A DNA stretch of 64,000 nt, from NCBI RefSeq assembly GCF_019048525.1, contig NZ_CP077369.1, positions 2,170,001 to 2,234,000 of the forward strand. The letters are read 5' to 3'. The stretch is from Acinetobacter lwoffii. Its GTDB lineage: Bacteria > Pseudomonadota > Gammaproteobacteria > Pseudomonadales > Moraxellaceae. This document shows, piece after piece, positions 7,996 through 16,801 of the stretch; positions within the stretch are counted from its first letter, which is position 1; every line of letters starts with the position of its first letter. Made by a program: the position numbers and the translations under genes. A model generated the notes under the pieces. That model was given only the letters and a program-made list of their open reading frames with translations, did not search any database and was not told the origin of the DNA.

Positions 7996-9072
7996 ATGTC
8001 GCAAACGATGCATGTACTCCAAAAACTTAAAACGCCGTTGAATGCACTGTCTGACAGTGTAATCGATCAGCATGCGATTAATTTCTGGATTCAGAAACTC
8101 AATCCTGTATGGTCGTTGAATCAGCCATTAGGCAAGATCGTGCACAAAGAAAATGCAGCACAGGATATGCTGAGTCTGAAAATTCAGGTGAATCGCTTAT
8201 TTAAGTTTGGTGAAGCAGGGCAGCATCATCCGGTCTATGTGGTAGTGAATGGCATTCGTTATGAACGTAGCTATAGCTTGACCCGTGTCGATTCTCAGCA
8301 TGTATTGCTGAGCGTGAAAAAAGTCGATGCTGGTAAAGTCAGCACATGGTTTGCAGAACAGGCACAAGTGGGTGATGTGATCGAATTTGGTCACCCTTAT
8401 GGTGATATGACCTTGCCTGCGCAGACGAGTCCATTGATTTTGCTTGCAGCAGGGAGTGGTATTACCCCAATGCTCAGTATGCTGGAAAGCTTGAGCAAAA
8501 AAGGTGAACTATCTGCACCGGTCACTCTCTGGTACTGGGTTAAAAAAGATCAGGATGCCGCATTTAAAGCACGGTTTGAAGAACTTGCTCAAAAACATGC
8601 AAATTTCTCATTTCATGTGTATGCCACTCAAGAACAGCCAGCTGCTGCACGTCTTGATGAAACCTATCTGACCGATCTGCAAAATCTGGAAAATAGCATC
8701 GTATATTGCTGTGGCCCTTCAGGTTTTGTATCTAAAGCAGAACAGCTTTTTGCTCAGGCAAAACAGTTTAAAGGTGAAGCATTTAGCATGAGCTTGGCGG
8801 ATCAATCGGATACCGGCTTTATTAATGTCACCCTGACCCAGTCGAAAAAAATTGTCAGCATTCCAAAAGGCCAGTCCATTCTGGTGAGTCTGGAACAGCA
8901 AAATATTAAACCGACCCATGGTTGCCGTATGGGCATTTGTAATAAATGTGCCTGCAATAAAGTAGAAGGTTCGACCAAGAATTTGGTCAACGGTGCGCAA
9001 AATACCGAACCCGGTAACCTGCTCAAAATTTGTATTAACTCAGCGCAGACTGACCTTGTCATCGACTTATAA
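7996..9072 (+). CDS. Ferredoxin-NAD(P)H oxidoreductase, desaturase electron donor (DesC-like)
   Basis: The protein is a flavin/iron-sulfur reductase with three parts: an FAD-binding beta barrel (RSYSLTRVD), an NAD(P)-binding lobe (LAAGSGITPMLSML and YCCGPSGFV), and a C-terminal plant-type [2Fe-2S] domain with cysteines in GCRMGICNKCAC plus a distal KICI. It would pass electrons from NAD(P)H to the desaturase encoded 14 bases downstream. The frame is open from a GTG at 7993; the ATG at 7996 or 8008 is more likely to be used, and AAGGTG lies just upstream. The stop is followed directly by the desaturase start region, so the two genes are a clear operon. Confidence 0.9.
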   Translation: MSQTMHVLQKLKTPLNALSDSVIDQHAINFWIQKLNPVWSLNQPLGKIVHKENAAQDMLSLKIQVNRLFKFGEAGQHHPVYVVVNGIRYERSYSLTRVDSQHVLLSVKKVDAGKVSTWFAEQAQVGDVIEFGHPYGDMTLPAQTSPLILLAAGSGITPMLSMLESLSKKGELSAPVTLWYWVKKDQDAAFKARFEELAQKHANFSFHVYATQEQPAAARLDETYLTDLQNLENSIVYCCGPSGFVSKAEQLFAQAKQFKGEAFSMSLADQSDTGFINVTLTQSKKIVSIPKGQSILVSLEQQNIKPTHGCRMGICNKCACNKVEGSTKNLVNGAQNTEPGNLLKICINSAQTDLVIDL

Positions 9073-9086
9073 GCGAGTTTTATCCT

Positions 9087-10181
9087 ATGAATATGCCAGT
9101 AAAATTACAGTATTTTAAAAATCCTAAAAACCGTGAATTAACCCAGTTTGAACTTGATGAACTTGCACGTGAACTCGATGCGATTAAGCAAGAAGTGCTA
9201 GATGATCTAGGTGAGAAAGACGCCAAATATATCCGTCGTGTCTATTCAACCATTCGTTATTCATCGATTGCCGGTCGTGCTTTGCTGTTTGCAGGCTGGT
9301 TCCCGCCAGCCTGGTTATTGGGTACAGGCCTGTTGGGCTTTGCCAAAATTATGGAAAATATGGAACTGGGTCATAACGTTATGCACGGTCAATATGATTG
9401 GATGAATGATCCTAAACTCAATGGTCAGACCTATGAATGGGATATCGTAGGGACTTCAGACAACTGGCGTCAAACTCATAACTTTAAGCATCATACCTAT
9501 ACCAATATTAAAGGTATGGATGATGATATCGGTTATGGCCTATTACGCCTGTTCCCGGAACAGCGCTGGAAACCGGGTTATTTACTACAACCAATTTATG
9601 CAGTGCCATTCTGTTTATTGTTCCAGTGGGGTGTTGCGATTCAGAATCTTGAATTGGGTAAATACTTCAAAGGCCGTAAAAGCAAAGAGCAGACCAAAGA
9701 AGAATGGCGTCCAATGCAGAGCAAAATCGGTAAACAGCTGTTTAAAGATTATGTATTCTTCCCACTCATCGCAGGTCCTGCGGCTTTACCTGTTTTGACC
9801 GGCAATATGGTGGCCAATGGTCTGCGTAATATCTGGACCTTTAGTATTATTTTCTGTGGCCACTTTACCAAAGATGTAGAAGTATTCCCGAAATCGGTAC
9901 TGCAAAATGAAAGTCGTGGTCACTGGTATATGCGTCAGATCCGTGGTTCATCCAACCTGACCGGTTCTGAAGCATTCCATATCTTGACGGGTCATTTAAG
10001 TCACCAGATTGAACATCATCTGTATCCTGATGTGCCTGCCCGTCGTTACCGCCAAATGGCGCCAAAAGTTCAGGCGGTGTGTGAAAAATATGGTTTGAAC
10101 TACAACAATGCCAGTCTGGTAAAACAGTATGGCAGCGTAATCAAACGTATTGTGAAATATGCATTTCCGTTTAAGAAATAA
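9087..10181 (+). CDS. Membrane acyl-lipid/acyl-CoA fatty acid desaturase (DesB-like)
   Basis: An integral-membrane di-iron desaturase of 364 residues. The three histidine boxes are clear: HNVMH near residue 95, HNFKHH near 130 and HQIEHH near 305, the last in HLSHQIEHHLYPD. Hydrophobic segments around 60-85, 170-190 and 220-260 fit the usual membrane topology. It is expected to introduce a double bond into acyl chains to adjust membrane fluidity, fed by the reductase just upstream. Position specificity (delta-9 in Pseudomonas DesB) is by analogy. It is likely repressed by the divergent TetR protein. Confidence 0.9.
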   Translation: MNMPVKLQYFKNPKNRELTQFELDELARELDAIKQEVLDDLGEKDAKYIRRVYSTIRYSSIAGRALLFAGWFPPAWLLGTGLLGFAKIMENMELGHNVMHGQYDWMNDPKLNGQTYEWDIVGTSDNWRQTHNFKHHTYTNIKGMDDDIGYGLLRLFPEQRWKPGYLLQPIYAVPFCLLFQWGVAIQNLELGKYFKGRKSKEQTKEEWRPMQSKIGKQLFKDYVFFPLIAGPAALPVLTGNMVANGLRNIWTFSIIFCGHFTKDVEVFPKSVLQNESRGHWYMRQIRGSSNLTGSEAFHILTGHLSHQIEHHLYPDVPARRYRQMAPKVQAVCEKYGLNYNNASLVKQYGSVIKRIVKYAFPFKK

Positions 10182-10195
10182 TATTTCTTAAAGCT

Positions 10196-10226
10196 AAAAA
10201 CCACCTTATTTGAGGTGTTTTTTTTA
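10196..10226 (+). terminator. Desaturase operon terminator
   Basis: CACCT (10202-10206) pairs with AGGTG (10213-10217), followed by eight T after G10217. Confidence 0.75.
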
Positions 10227-10374
10227 TGGATGAAGCTTATATTTAAACAAAAAAGTCTGGATGATTCAGTCATCAGATCTGCCTTAAAAGTATCATTGAG
10301 CGACAACTCATCTGTCATTTAAGTGCTTGTTAAAGATTATTATGGCGTATCAATAAAGCGGAAATTTTAAAGCC

Positions 10375-11028
10375 CTAATATGTCATTGAATCGGATGGTA
10401 GATTAATTTTTGGCAATTGCTGATCTTGTCCTTCCAGATAGCGTTGATGTGCCAAACTCAGCATTTCCTGATCTTCTTCGCTGTTACCATAGGCATAAAT
10501 TTCAGCATAATCTTCCAGACGATATTTTTCTAAAATTCTCAGTTTCTTCTGCGCATTACTACAATCTGGAGTCTGATAAAATCCTGTTATTTTTCCAGCT
10601 TTGATTTCAACTTCGCTACACAGTAAATCGATATTTAAATAGGTACAGACCGGTTTCAAGTATAAATCCAGTGATGCTGAAACCAGCGCGATCTCATGAC
10701 CCAGTTGCTGATGTTGCCTAAGCTGTTCTAATAGTTTGGGGTTTAATTTAAGTATCAGTTTTTGCGCATAGTCCTGAGTCAATTGCAGAATTTCCTCGGC
10801 ATCACTGTCTTTAAACATGCTGGCATACAATTTGGGTCGCATGCGGTGTGCCGGATAGAAATTTAAATAATAGGCCTGTATCCATGGCAAAATTTGCATG
10901 CCGCGTTTCACAATATGCCGTTTTCTTAAGGCATGGAAAATGAACCCGGTAAAGCTATCATGTAGATACAGGGTTCCATCAAAATCAAATAAGGCTAGAG
11001 TTTTAGATTTTTGATTTTGCGCATGCAT
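10375..11028 (-). CDS. HAD-IB family phosphatase
   Basis: A 217-residue haloacid dehalogenase-type hydrolase. Motif I is FDFDGTLYL (nucleophile Asp near residue 15), motif II is SAS in ALVSASLDLYLKP, and the late motif YGNSEEDQEML supplies the Mg-binding Asp residues. The order and size match the HAD-IB (SerB-like) phosphatases, some of which act on phosphoserine, phosphocholine or lipid phosphates; the substrate here is unknown. The start overlaps the end of the upstream DUF1615 lipoprotein gene by 34 bases, so the two are probably translationally coupled. Confidence 0.88.
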   Translation of the reverse strand: MHAQNQKSKTLALFDFDGTLYLHDSFTGFIFHALRKRHIVKRGMQILPWIQAYYLNFYPAHRMRPKLYASMFKDSDAEEILQLTQDYAQKLILKLNPKLLEQLRQHQQLGHEIALVSASLDLYLKPVCTYLNIDLLCSEVEIKAGKITGFYQTPDCSNAQKKLRILEKYRLEDYAEIYAYGNSEEDQEMLSLAHQRYLEGQDQQLPKINLPSDSMTY

Positions 11029-12203
11029 GTTTGATATCGACCATCGACGCGGGTAGCAAACCAGTTAGTATTATAATCACGACTTAATTTTGGTCCGGAA
11101 ATGACCACTTCAGGCATAATGGCATAGATAGGATCTTTACCCGTTTTTTCCTGATAAAGCTTGCTGACACCACGATAAGTCATCGTATCTTCAAAGTCTT
11201 TATCTTTTTCTTTCTTTAAATCAGCTCGGATTTGACGTTCAGTGATAATAAAATTATTTTTGGCAAAAACACTGATTAACTCACGCTCAGATTGACTCTT
11301 CTGCGAACGGATCGCGCCATCTTTAGTATAGAGCAATAAGTCGCCATCCAGATCAAGTTCGGCTTCAGTTAAATCATTTAACATGCTCTGAAAAGCGGCA
11401 TTTCGACTGGAATACATGCCCGAGTTATAGTCCGCAAAACGATAAATTGGCTTGTCATAATCCGCCGGATACATCATCAGGCGATGAATCCCATAATACA
11501 GACCGCCATATTGACTGTAGAGATCGGTACGTAACTCTGCGATATTGCCGCCTTGGCGTTTATGTTCTTTCGCATAGCTGATATGTACCTGCATTGAACC
11601 CAAGGTGGTAATTGGATTCATTTTCTCGCCAATATTCTGGCCGACCAGTTTGGCAGCACCAGTCAGGGCGCTAACATGATAATGCTTTGACATATAATCA
11701 AATATTTCACGATATAATTCGTCGAGTTCACGTTCGGTTTTGACCCGGCGCATCTGGCTTAAGTAGTTGTCTTCAGGACTCGGATGGTTCTTGAGAACTT
11801 CCTGGAAATATCCTGCAACTGTGCCACCAATTGCTTGACCAAGCTTATCTTTGAATTTTTCATCAAGGCGACCTTGGACTTCCTTAACCGCCTTTTCACC
11901 CAAACCCGGAACAGTAGGATCTGCAACAAAGTTAGATTCCTGATCAACCACTGCCACAATCGTACAAACATTTTCCTTGGTCTGAGGAATGCCGAGCTGT
12001 TCGGTAATGTCATAAATATCTTGTGCCCAAGACTCACGTTGGTTGACACGGTTTGGAATAGCTTTGCGAATATGTTCAACTTCAAGTGTCGGTTCATCAT
12101 CTTTTGACCACCATGAACCATTGCCACAACCGGCAAGGCCCAGAGAAAGTACAAGTACAGACAATGACCTAAAAGAAAAACAAGAAGCGAAAGTTTTATT
12201 CAT
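10995..12203 (-). CDS. DUF1615-type lipoprotein
   Basis: A 402-residue exported lipoprotein. It starts MNKTFASCFSFRSLSVLVLSLGLAGCG, a signal peptide with lipobox LAGC. The mature part matches my memory of the DUF1615 family: a long soluble domain with TIVAVVDQESNF and a GSMQVHISYAKEH stretch, which recalls lytic-transglycosylase-like folds, though no function is established. The frame is open upstream to 12311, but that extension overlaps dusB and would bury the signal peptide, so the ATG at 12203 is chosen. It is divergent from dusB and overlaps the downstream HAD gene. Confidence 0.82.
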   Translation of the reverse strand: MNKTFASCFSFRSLSVLVLSLGLAGCGNGSWWSKDDEPTLEVEHIRKAIPNRVNQRESWAQDIYDITEQLGIPQTKENVCTIVAVVDQESNFVADPTVPGLGEKAVKEVQGRLDEKFKDKLGQAIGGTVAGYFQEVLKNHPSPEDNYLSQMRRVKTERELDELYREIFDYMSKHYHVSALTGAAKLVGQNIGEKMNPITTLGSMQVHISYAKEHKRQGGNIAELRTDLYSQYGGLYYGIHRLMMYPADYDKPIYRFADYNSGMYSSRNAAFQSMLNDLTEAELDLDGDLLLYTKDGAIRSQKSQSERELISVFAKNNFIITERQIRADLKKEKDKDFEDTMTYRGVSKLYQEKTGKDPIYAIMPEVVISGPKLSRDYNTNWFATRVDGRYQTCMRKIKNLKL

Positions 12204-12283
12204 GGTGTCGTAAATTAATTGAAAAGATGAGCGAATAAGGCAGATGCAGTATACTATGCCCATCAAAAAAGTGATGAATTTAT

Positions 12284-13309
12284 ATGTATATTGGTCCATA
12301 TCAACTGTCAAACAATTTGATTGTCGCTCCCATGGCAGGTGTGACCGATCGTCCGTTTAGAACCTTGTGCAAATACTTTGGTGCAGGCCATGCGGTCAGT
12401 GAAATGATGACATCTGACAAAACTTTGCGCATGAGTAAAAAGAGCTTATATCGTGCCAATTTTGATGGAGAGCTGGCACCGATTTCAGCGCAGATTGCTG
12501 GTTCAGATCCCCATGATCTGGCTGAAGCGGCACGTTATCAGGTGGCCAATGGTGCGCAAATTGTTGATATTAATATGGGCTGCCCAGCCAAAAAGGTCTG
12601 TAACCGACTCGCCGGTTCTGCTTTATTGCAGGATGAAGATCTAGTTGCGCGTATTCTGGATGCAGTTGTGGCTGCAGTTGATGTGCCAGTGACCTTAAAA
12701 ACCCGTCTTGGTTATTTGAACGGCCAGGAAAATATTATACGGGTCGCCAAACGTGCTGAACAAGCCGGAATTGCGGCACTGGCTTTACATGGCCGTACCC
12801 GTGAAGATATGTACCTGAATACCGCGCGTTATTCTTTAATCAAAGACGTAAAGGAAATGTTGAAGATTCCCGTGATTGCTAACGGTGATATCGACAGTCC
12901 GGAAAAAGCCAAATATGTGCTGGATTATACTGGTGCAGACGCAATTATGATTGGTCGTGCAGCACAAGGTCGGCCCTGGATTTTTCGTGAAATTGCCCAT
13001 TATTTGAAAACCGGTCAACATCTTGATGCACCGAGTATTACAGAAGTGAAAGATGTTCTATTGGGACATTTGACAGAATTATACGAGTTCTATGGCGAGT
13101 ATTCCGGCTGCCGGATTTCCCGTAAACATATTGCCTGGTACACCAAAGGACTGCGTTCTAGTAATGAATTTCGTCAAAGCATGTATCAGGTAGAAAATAC
13201 TGCTGACCAGTATCGGGTAGTAGAGGATTATTTTAATGCACTGCTAGAACATGGTTTAACCATGAATGATGTACAAGTCGAGCAGGTGAATTTACTGGAA
13301 ACCAAGTAA
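12284..13309 (+). CDS. dusB: tRNA-dihydrouridine synthase DusB
   Basis: The FMN enzyme reduces uridines to dihydrouridine in tRNA D-loops. The 341-residue protein opens with LIVAPMAGVTDRPFR and carries the family signature INMGCPAKKVC, with the catalytic Cys. It also has QIAGSDP, the FMN-phosphate-binding segment IMIGRAAQGRPWIF, and a C-terminal helical domain (ISRKHIAWYTKGL). The features fit DusB rather than DusA or DusC. In enterics dusB is followed by fis; here no fis frame follows and the next gene is an unrelated glycine-zipper protein. It is divergent from the DUF1615 lipoprotein, separated by 80 bases that include a TATACT box at 12250. Confidence 0.94.
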   Translation: MYIGPYQLSNNLIVAPMAGVTDRPFRTLCKYFGAGHAVSEMMTSDKTLRMSKKSLYRANFDGELAPISAQIAGSDPHDLAEAARYQVANGAQIVDINMGCPAKKVCNRLAGSALLQDEDLVARILDAVVAAVDVPVTLKTRLGYLNGQENIIRVAKRAEQAGIAALALHGRTREDMYLNTARYSLIKDVKEMLKIPVIANGDIDSPEKAKYVLDYTGADAIMIGRAAQGRPWIFREIAHYLKTGQHLDAPSITEVKDVLLGHLTELYEFYGEYSGCRISRKHIAWYTKGLRSSNEFRQSMYQVENTADQYRVVEDYFNALLEHGLTMNDVQVEQVNLLETK

Positions 13310-13558
13310 TGGCGGGCAAAATTCAGCGAATCATGTAATATTTTTTGCATGAAATCCCTACCTTTTTTATCTTGAGCAGGCTGATTTTTGCATTCTGTTT
13401 ACACTTCAGCCTGTCTAATACATAGCAGTACAGTTTGTTCACTTAAACTGGACAGGACTTGGACATTGCTTACTCAAGCTTCCTCTATGATGAACCTATC
13501 CAGATATAAACCAGATGTGATCCATCTTGTTTATCGTCATCATTGAGGGAGATCTGTA

Positions 13559-14236
13559 ATGACAAATACCAATCGTCCAGTCACAGAGTTTAGCCATAAA
13601 ACGTCAACGGAATTGCCACAAGAACGCAGTGAAGGCCTGAATATAAATCCGACTGATACTAATGCGCGTCCAGATTTGAATACACCCGTGAAAGATAATC
13701 CTCGTGTTCCAGACATGAATGAAGGTGAGGATAATCTGGCTGCGACCAGTGCCGGTACTTTGGGCGGAGCTGCGGTAGGTGCAGTTGCAGGTCTGGTAGG
13801 TGGCCCTCCAGGTGCAGTGGTGGGTGGTATTATCGGTGGTGTCGTTGGTGGAATTGCAGGTAATGACATTGCGACACCTGATCATGGGAAACAGGCAGAT
13901 AATTATCAGCATCCAGAGAACTTGCCTGAGGCAGATAATTATCGACATCCAGATCATTTGAGTGCAGAAGATAATTACTGGAGAGATGAGTATCATAATC
14001 GCCCGTATTTCAATGAAACGCGTAGTACATATGGCGATCTAGATTACGATCGTGATTATCGCGGCGCTTATCGGGTCGGTTATGAAAACCGTCCAATGTA
14101 TGAACATGATACGGATTTTGATCGTGCCGAACCTGAACTGCGTACCAAGTGGGAACAGTTAAAAGGTGAATCACGCCTCAACTGGGAAGAAGCGAAATTT
14201 GCAGTTAAAGATGCCTGGCATCGTGTCACACGCTAA
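13559..14236 (+). CDS. Glycine-zipper protein with acidic repeats and stress-protein-like C-terminus
   Basis: The 225-residue protein has four visible regions. First comes a polar, disordered N-terminus (1-60). A long Gly/Ala-rich hydrophobic hairpin (about 65-101, AGTLGGAAVGAVAGLVGG onwards) has the pattern of glycine-zipper membrane-inserting segments. A repeat of the type ADNYxHPexL occurs at about 110-140, twice clearly and a third time partially. The C-terminus (WEQLKGESRLNWEEAKFAVKDAW) resembles CsbD-like or general-stress proteins of other proteobacteria. There is no N-terminal signal peptide. A stress-linked, membrane-associated role is an inference. The Shine-Dalgarno GAGGGAGA lies about 7 bases before the ATG. 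Confidence 0.75.
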   Translation: MTNTNRPVTEFSHKTSTELPQERSEGLNINPTDTNARPDLNTPVKDNPRVPDMNEGEDNLAATSAGTLGGAAVGAVAGLVGGPPGAVVGGIIGGVVGGIAGNDIATPDHGKQADNYQHPENLPEADNYRHPDHLSAEDNYWRDEYHNRPYFNETRSTYGDLDYDRDYRGAYRVGYENRPMYEHDTDFDRAEPELRTKWEQLKGESRLNWEEAKFAVKDAWHRVTR

Positions 14237-14250
14237 TTCTAGATAAATTA

Positions 14251-14279
14251 AAAACCTCTCCATGTGAGAGGTTTTTTTA
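14251..14279. terminator. Bidirectional terminator
   Basis: ACCTCTC (14254-14260) pairs with GAGAGGT (14266-14272), with an A-run before and seven T after. It ends both the glycine-zipper gene and the converging nitronate monooxygenase gene. Confidence 0.88.
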
Positions 14280-14290
14280 TGATTCAATGA

Positions 14291-15334
14291 TTAAAGATGC
14301 TTCATTTCCAGTACGAGCTGGTTAATCAAATCGGAAGCTTCCATTTCACGAATCTGCGCCACATTTGAACCTGCCCAGAATGCGCCATACCCTTGATCCC
14401 CATGTTTGGCGGCAGCAGCATGCAATTGTTTGGCCAGATCATAAGTATATGGATAAGCCGGAACATCCAGCCGATCGGGTGTATCGACTTCAATATGCCA
14501 GTGGTTAATAATGCCACGTGCAGGACGACCGGAAATACTGGCACTCACCTGAGTGAGTGGCTTGGAAAATAAGGCTTTACGATAGGCATCATTGGCATTA
14601 GAAGATTTACACTGCACAAATGCAGTCCCAAGTTGCACGGCATCTGCACCGAAATCCATCATTTGACGCGCTTGCTCACCCGTCATAATCCCGCCTGCCG
14701 CTACAATCGGCAAGGAAGAATGCTGTTTGATCAGCTTCACCAGATTGGAGGTTTTGACTGAAGCATCAAACTTGGTGCTAAAAATCCCGCGATGGCCACC
14801 AGCCTCAATACCCTGCGCAATAATGATATCAATTCCGGCTGCTTCAATAGCTTTAGCTTCGGCAAAATTGGTGGCAGACACCATGGTCAGAATCCCGGCC
14901 TGTTTTAAGGCTTGAATCTGATGCGGATGCGGAATCCCAAAATGAAAGCTGACTGCTCGCGGTTTGGTTTCTAATACCAGATTCAGGAAGTTATCATTGT
15001 CTTTAAAACTCGGATAAATGCATTCCAAATGATCCGGTGCCTGAGCGCCATATTCGGCAAATTTATCTTTAAATTGTGCAATCCATGCCTGCGCTACAGC
15101 CTCATCTACAGGTACACTCTCATGACAGAAAAAATTAACCTGAAAAGGGCAATCTGTCAGTTCCTGGGTCTTTAAAATCTGTTCTCGTGCAGCCTCGATA
15201 CTGCTGGCCCCCAGACCCAGTGAACCCAAGCCGCCCTGATTGGACACTTCGGCAGCAAGCTCGGGCGTAGAGACACCTGCCATCGGTGCCAAGAAAATAG
15301 GATGTTTAATTCCGAGATTTTCTAATAAAGACAT
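14291..15334 (-). CDS. Nitronate monooxygenase (2-nitropropane dioxygenase family)
   Basis: The 347-residue flavoprotein has a TIM-barrel fold. It begins with HPIFLAPMAGVSTPELAAEVS and contains NFFCHESVP, IIIAQGIEAGGHRG (with the catalytic-type His) and LPIVAAGGIMTG, followed by GADAVQLGTAFVQCKSS, which binds the FMN phosphate. These match class I nitronate monooxygenases, which oxidise toxic propionate-3-nitronate and related alkyl nitronates. The protein is cytoplasmic with no signal peptide. It is a single gene, convergent with the glycine-zipper gene, and a Shine-Dalgarno AGGAG lies about 8 bases upstream of the ATG. Confidence 0.9.
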   Translation of the reverse strand: MSLLENLGIKHPIFLAPMAGVSTPELAAEVSNQGGLGSLGLGASSIEAAREQILKTQELTDCPFQVNFFCHESVPVDEAVAQAWIAQFKDKFAEYGAQAPDHLECIYPSFKDNDNFLNLVLETKPRAVSFHFGIPHPHQIQALKQAGILTMVSATNFAEAKAIEAAGIDIIIAQGIEAGGHRGIFSTKFDASVKTSNLVKLIKQHSSLPIVAAGGIMTGEQARQMMDFGADAVQLGTAFVQCKSSNANDAYRKALFSKPLTQVSASISGRPARGIINHWHIEVDTPDRLDVPAYPYTYDLAKQLHAAAAKHGDQGYGAFWAGSNVAQIREMEASDLINQLVLEMKHL

Positions 15335-15541
15335 AGATTTGCTCCTTGTTATGCTTTTACTTTGCCTTTGAGCACAAAATTAAGCAAATCATATTGGTTA
15401 TTTTATTTTGAAATACTGCAGCATGGGTTACGTATTATTTACATTTCTTGCGACACGCTACGTCGCCAAAAAGATAGAACTTTTATTAGCCTAGAATTGA
15501 ACACCTTATAATAGCCTTTTGGTCACATATTCTCTGAGCTC

Positions 15542-16801
15542 ATGTCTGATCGTATCCGTGAAAAACTGCAAATTTTAGCCGATGCTGCCAAGTATGATGT
15601 GTCTTGTTCATCTAGTGGTAGCAACCGTAAAAATAAAGACAAGGGTGTGGGCAATACCGGGAATGGCATCTGTCATAGTTATACCGAAGATGGCCGCTGT
15701 GTGTCCTTATTGAAAATTCTGTTCTCTAATGTCTGTATTTTTGACTGTTCCTATTGTGTTTCGCGCCGTTCCAATGACGTCCAGCGTGCTGCATTTACCG
15801 TGCAGGAAGTCGTGGATCTGACCATGAATTTTTATCGGCGTAATTATATTGAGGGTCTGTTTCTCAGTTCGGGGATTTTTAAATCGGCCGATCACACCAT
15901 GGAACGGATGCTGCAGGTGGTCAAAAAACTTAGACTCGAAGAAAACTTTAATGGCTATATCCATCTGAAAACTATTCCGGGTGCATCACAGGAGATCATT
16001 ACCGAAGCTGGACTGTATGTCGACCGTATGAGTATTAATCTGGAAATGCCGACGGAAGCGGGACTGCAAAAATTTGCGCCTGAAAAAACCCATGCTGAAG
16101 TACAAAAAGACTTAGGCATTGTGCGTGACCGGTTGATCCAGCTCAAAGATGAACGCAAGCTGATCAAGTCAGTCCCCAAGTTTGTACCTGCCGGACAAAC
16201 TACACAGATGGTGGTGGGCGCGCATAGTGAAACCGATCAGGACATTATTTTGATGGCTGACCAGCATTACAAGGAATTCAAATTGAAAAGGGTGTATTTC
16301 TCTGGTTATATTCCGATTAACCCTGAAGAGAAAGCCTTACCCGCCATCGGCTCAGCACCACCATTATTAAGAGAAAATCGTCTGTATCAATCCGACTGGC
16401 TAATGCGTTTTTATGGCTTTGCTGCTGATGAAATTGTCGATGAGCAGCATCCGAATCTGGAGCTGGATATTGATCCCAAACTCAGTTGGGCCTTGCGTCA
16501 TCCTGAAGCCTTTCCAGTCGATATTAACCGTGCCGACTATAAAATGATTCTACGGGTACCCGGTATAGGTGTACGTTCTGCCCAGAAAATTGTACAGGCC
16601 CGCCGTTTTGGACAGATTCATATTGACCAGCTAAAACGCATGGGCGTGGCTTATAACCGGGCGCAGCATTTTATCCGCTGTGCAGATACACCGAAATTTA
16701 AGAAAGATCAGCAGTCCCATCAGATTCGCCAGCAAATTTTGATGTCAGGACAATCCAAATATCAGCAGCAACTTTCACCTCAATTAGGATTGGGTTTCTA
16801 G
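15542..16801 (+). CDS. Radical SAM protein linked to DNA metabolism (TIGR03916-like)
   Basis: A 419-residue radical SAM enzyme. The [4Fe-4S]/SAM cysteines are C65, C69 and C72 in NVCIFDCSYC. Additional cysteines (C44, C53) lie upstream in GICHSYTEDGRC. The C-terminal third holds a helix-hairpin-helix DNA-binding segment (VPGIGVRSAQKIVQARRFG). This architecture matches the family annotated as a putative DNA modification/repair radical SAM protein (TIGR03916, rSAM_link_UDG) that co-occurs with the next gene. The reaction is not established. The stop codon shares one base with the next gene's GTG start, so the pair is translationally coupled. Confidence 0.9.
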   Translation: MSDRIREKLQILADAAKYDVSCSSSGSNRKNKDKGVGNTGNGICHSYTEDGRCVSLLKILFSNVCIFDCSYCVSRRSNDVQRAAFTVQEVVDLTMNFYRRNYIEGLFLSSGIFKSADHTMERMLQVVKKLRLEENFNGYIHLKTIPGASQEIITEAGLYVDRMSINLEMPTEAGLQKFAPEKTHAEVQKDLGIVRDRLIQLKDERKLIKSVPKFVPAGQTTQMVVGAHSETDQDIILMADQHYKEFKLKRVYFSGYIPINPEEKALPAIGSAPPLLRENRLYQSDWLMRFYGFAADEIVDEQHPNLELDIDPKLSWALRHPEAFPVDINRADYKMILRVPGIGVRSAQKIVQARRFGQIHIDQLKRMGVAYNRAQHFIRCADTPKFKKDQQSHQIRQQILMSGQSKYQQQLSPQLGLGF

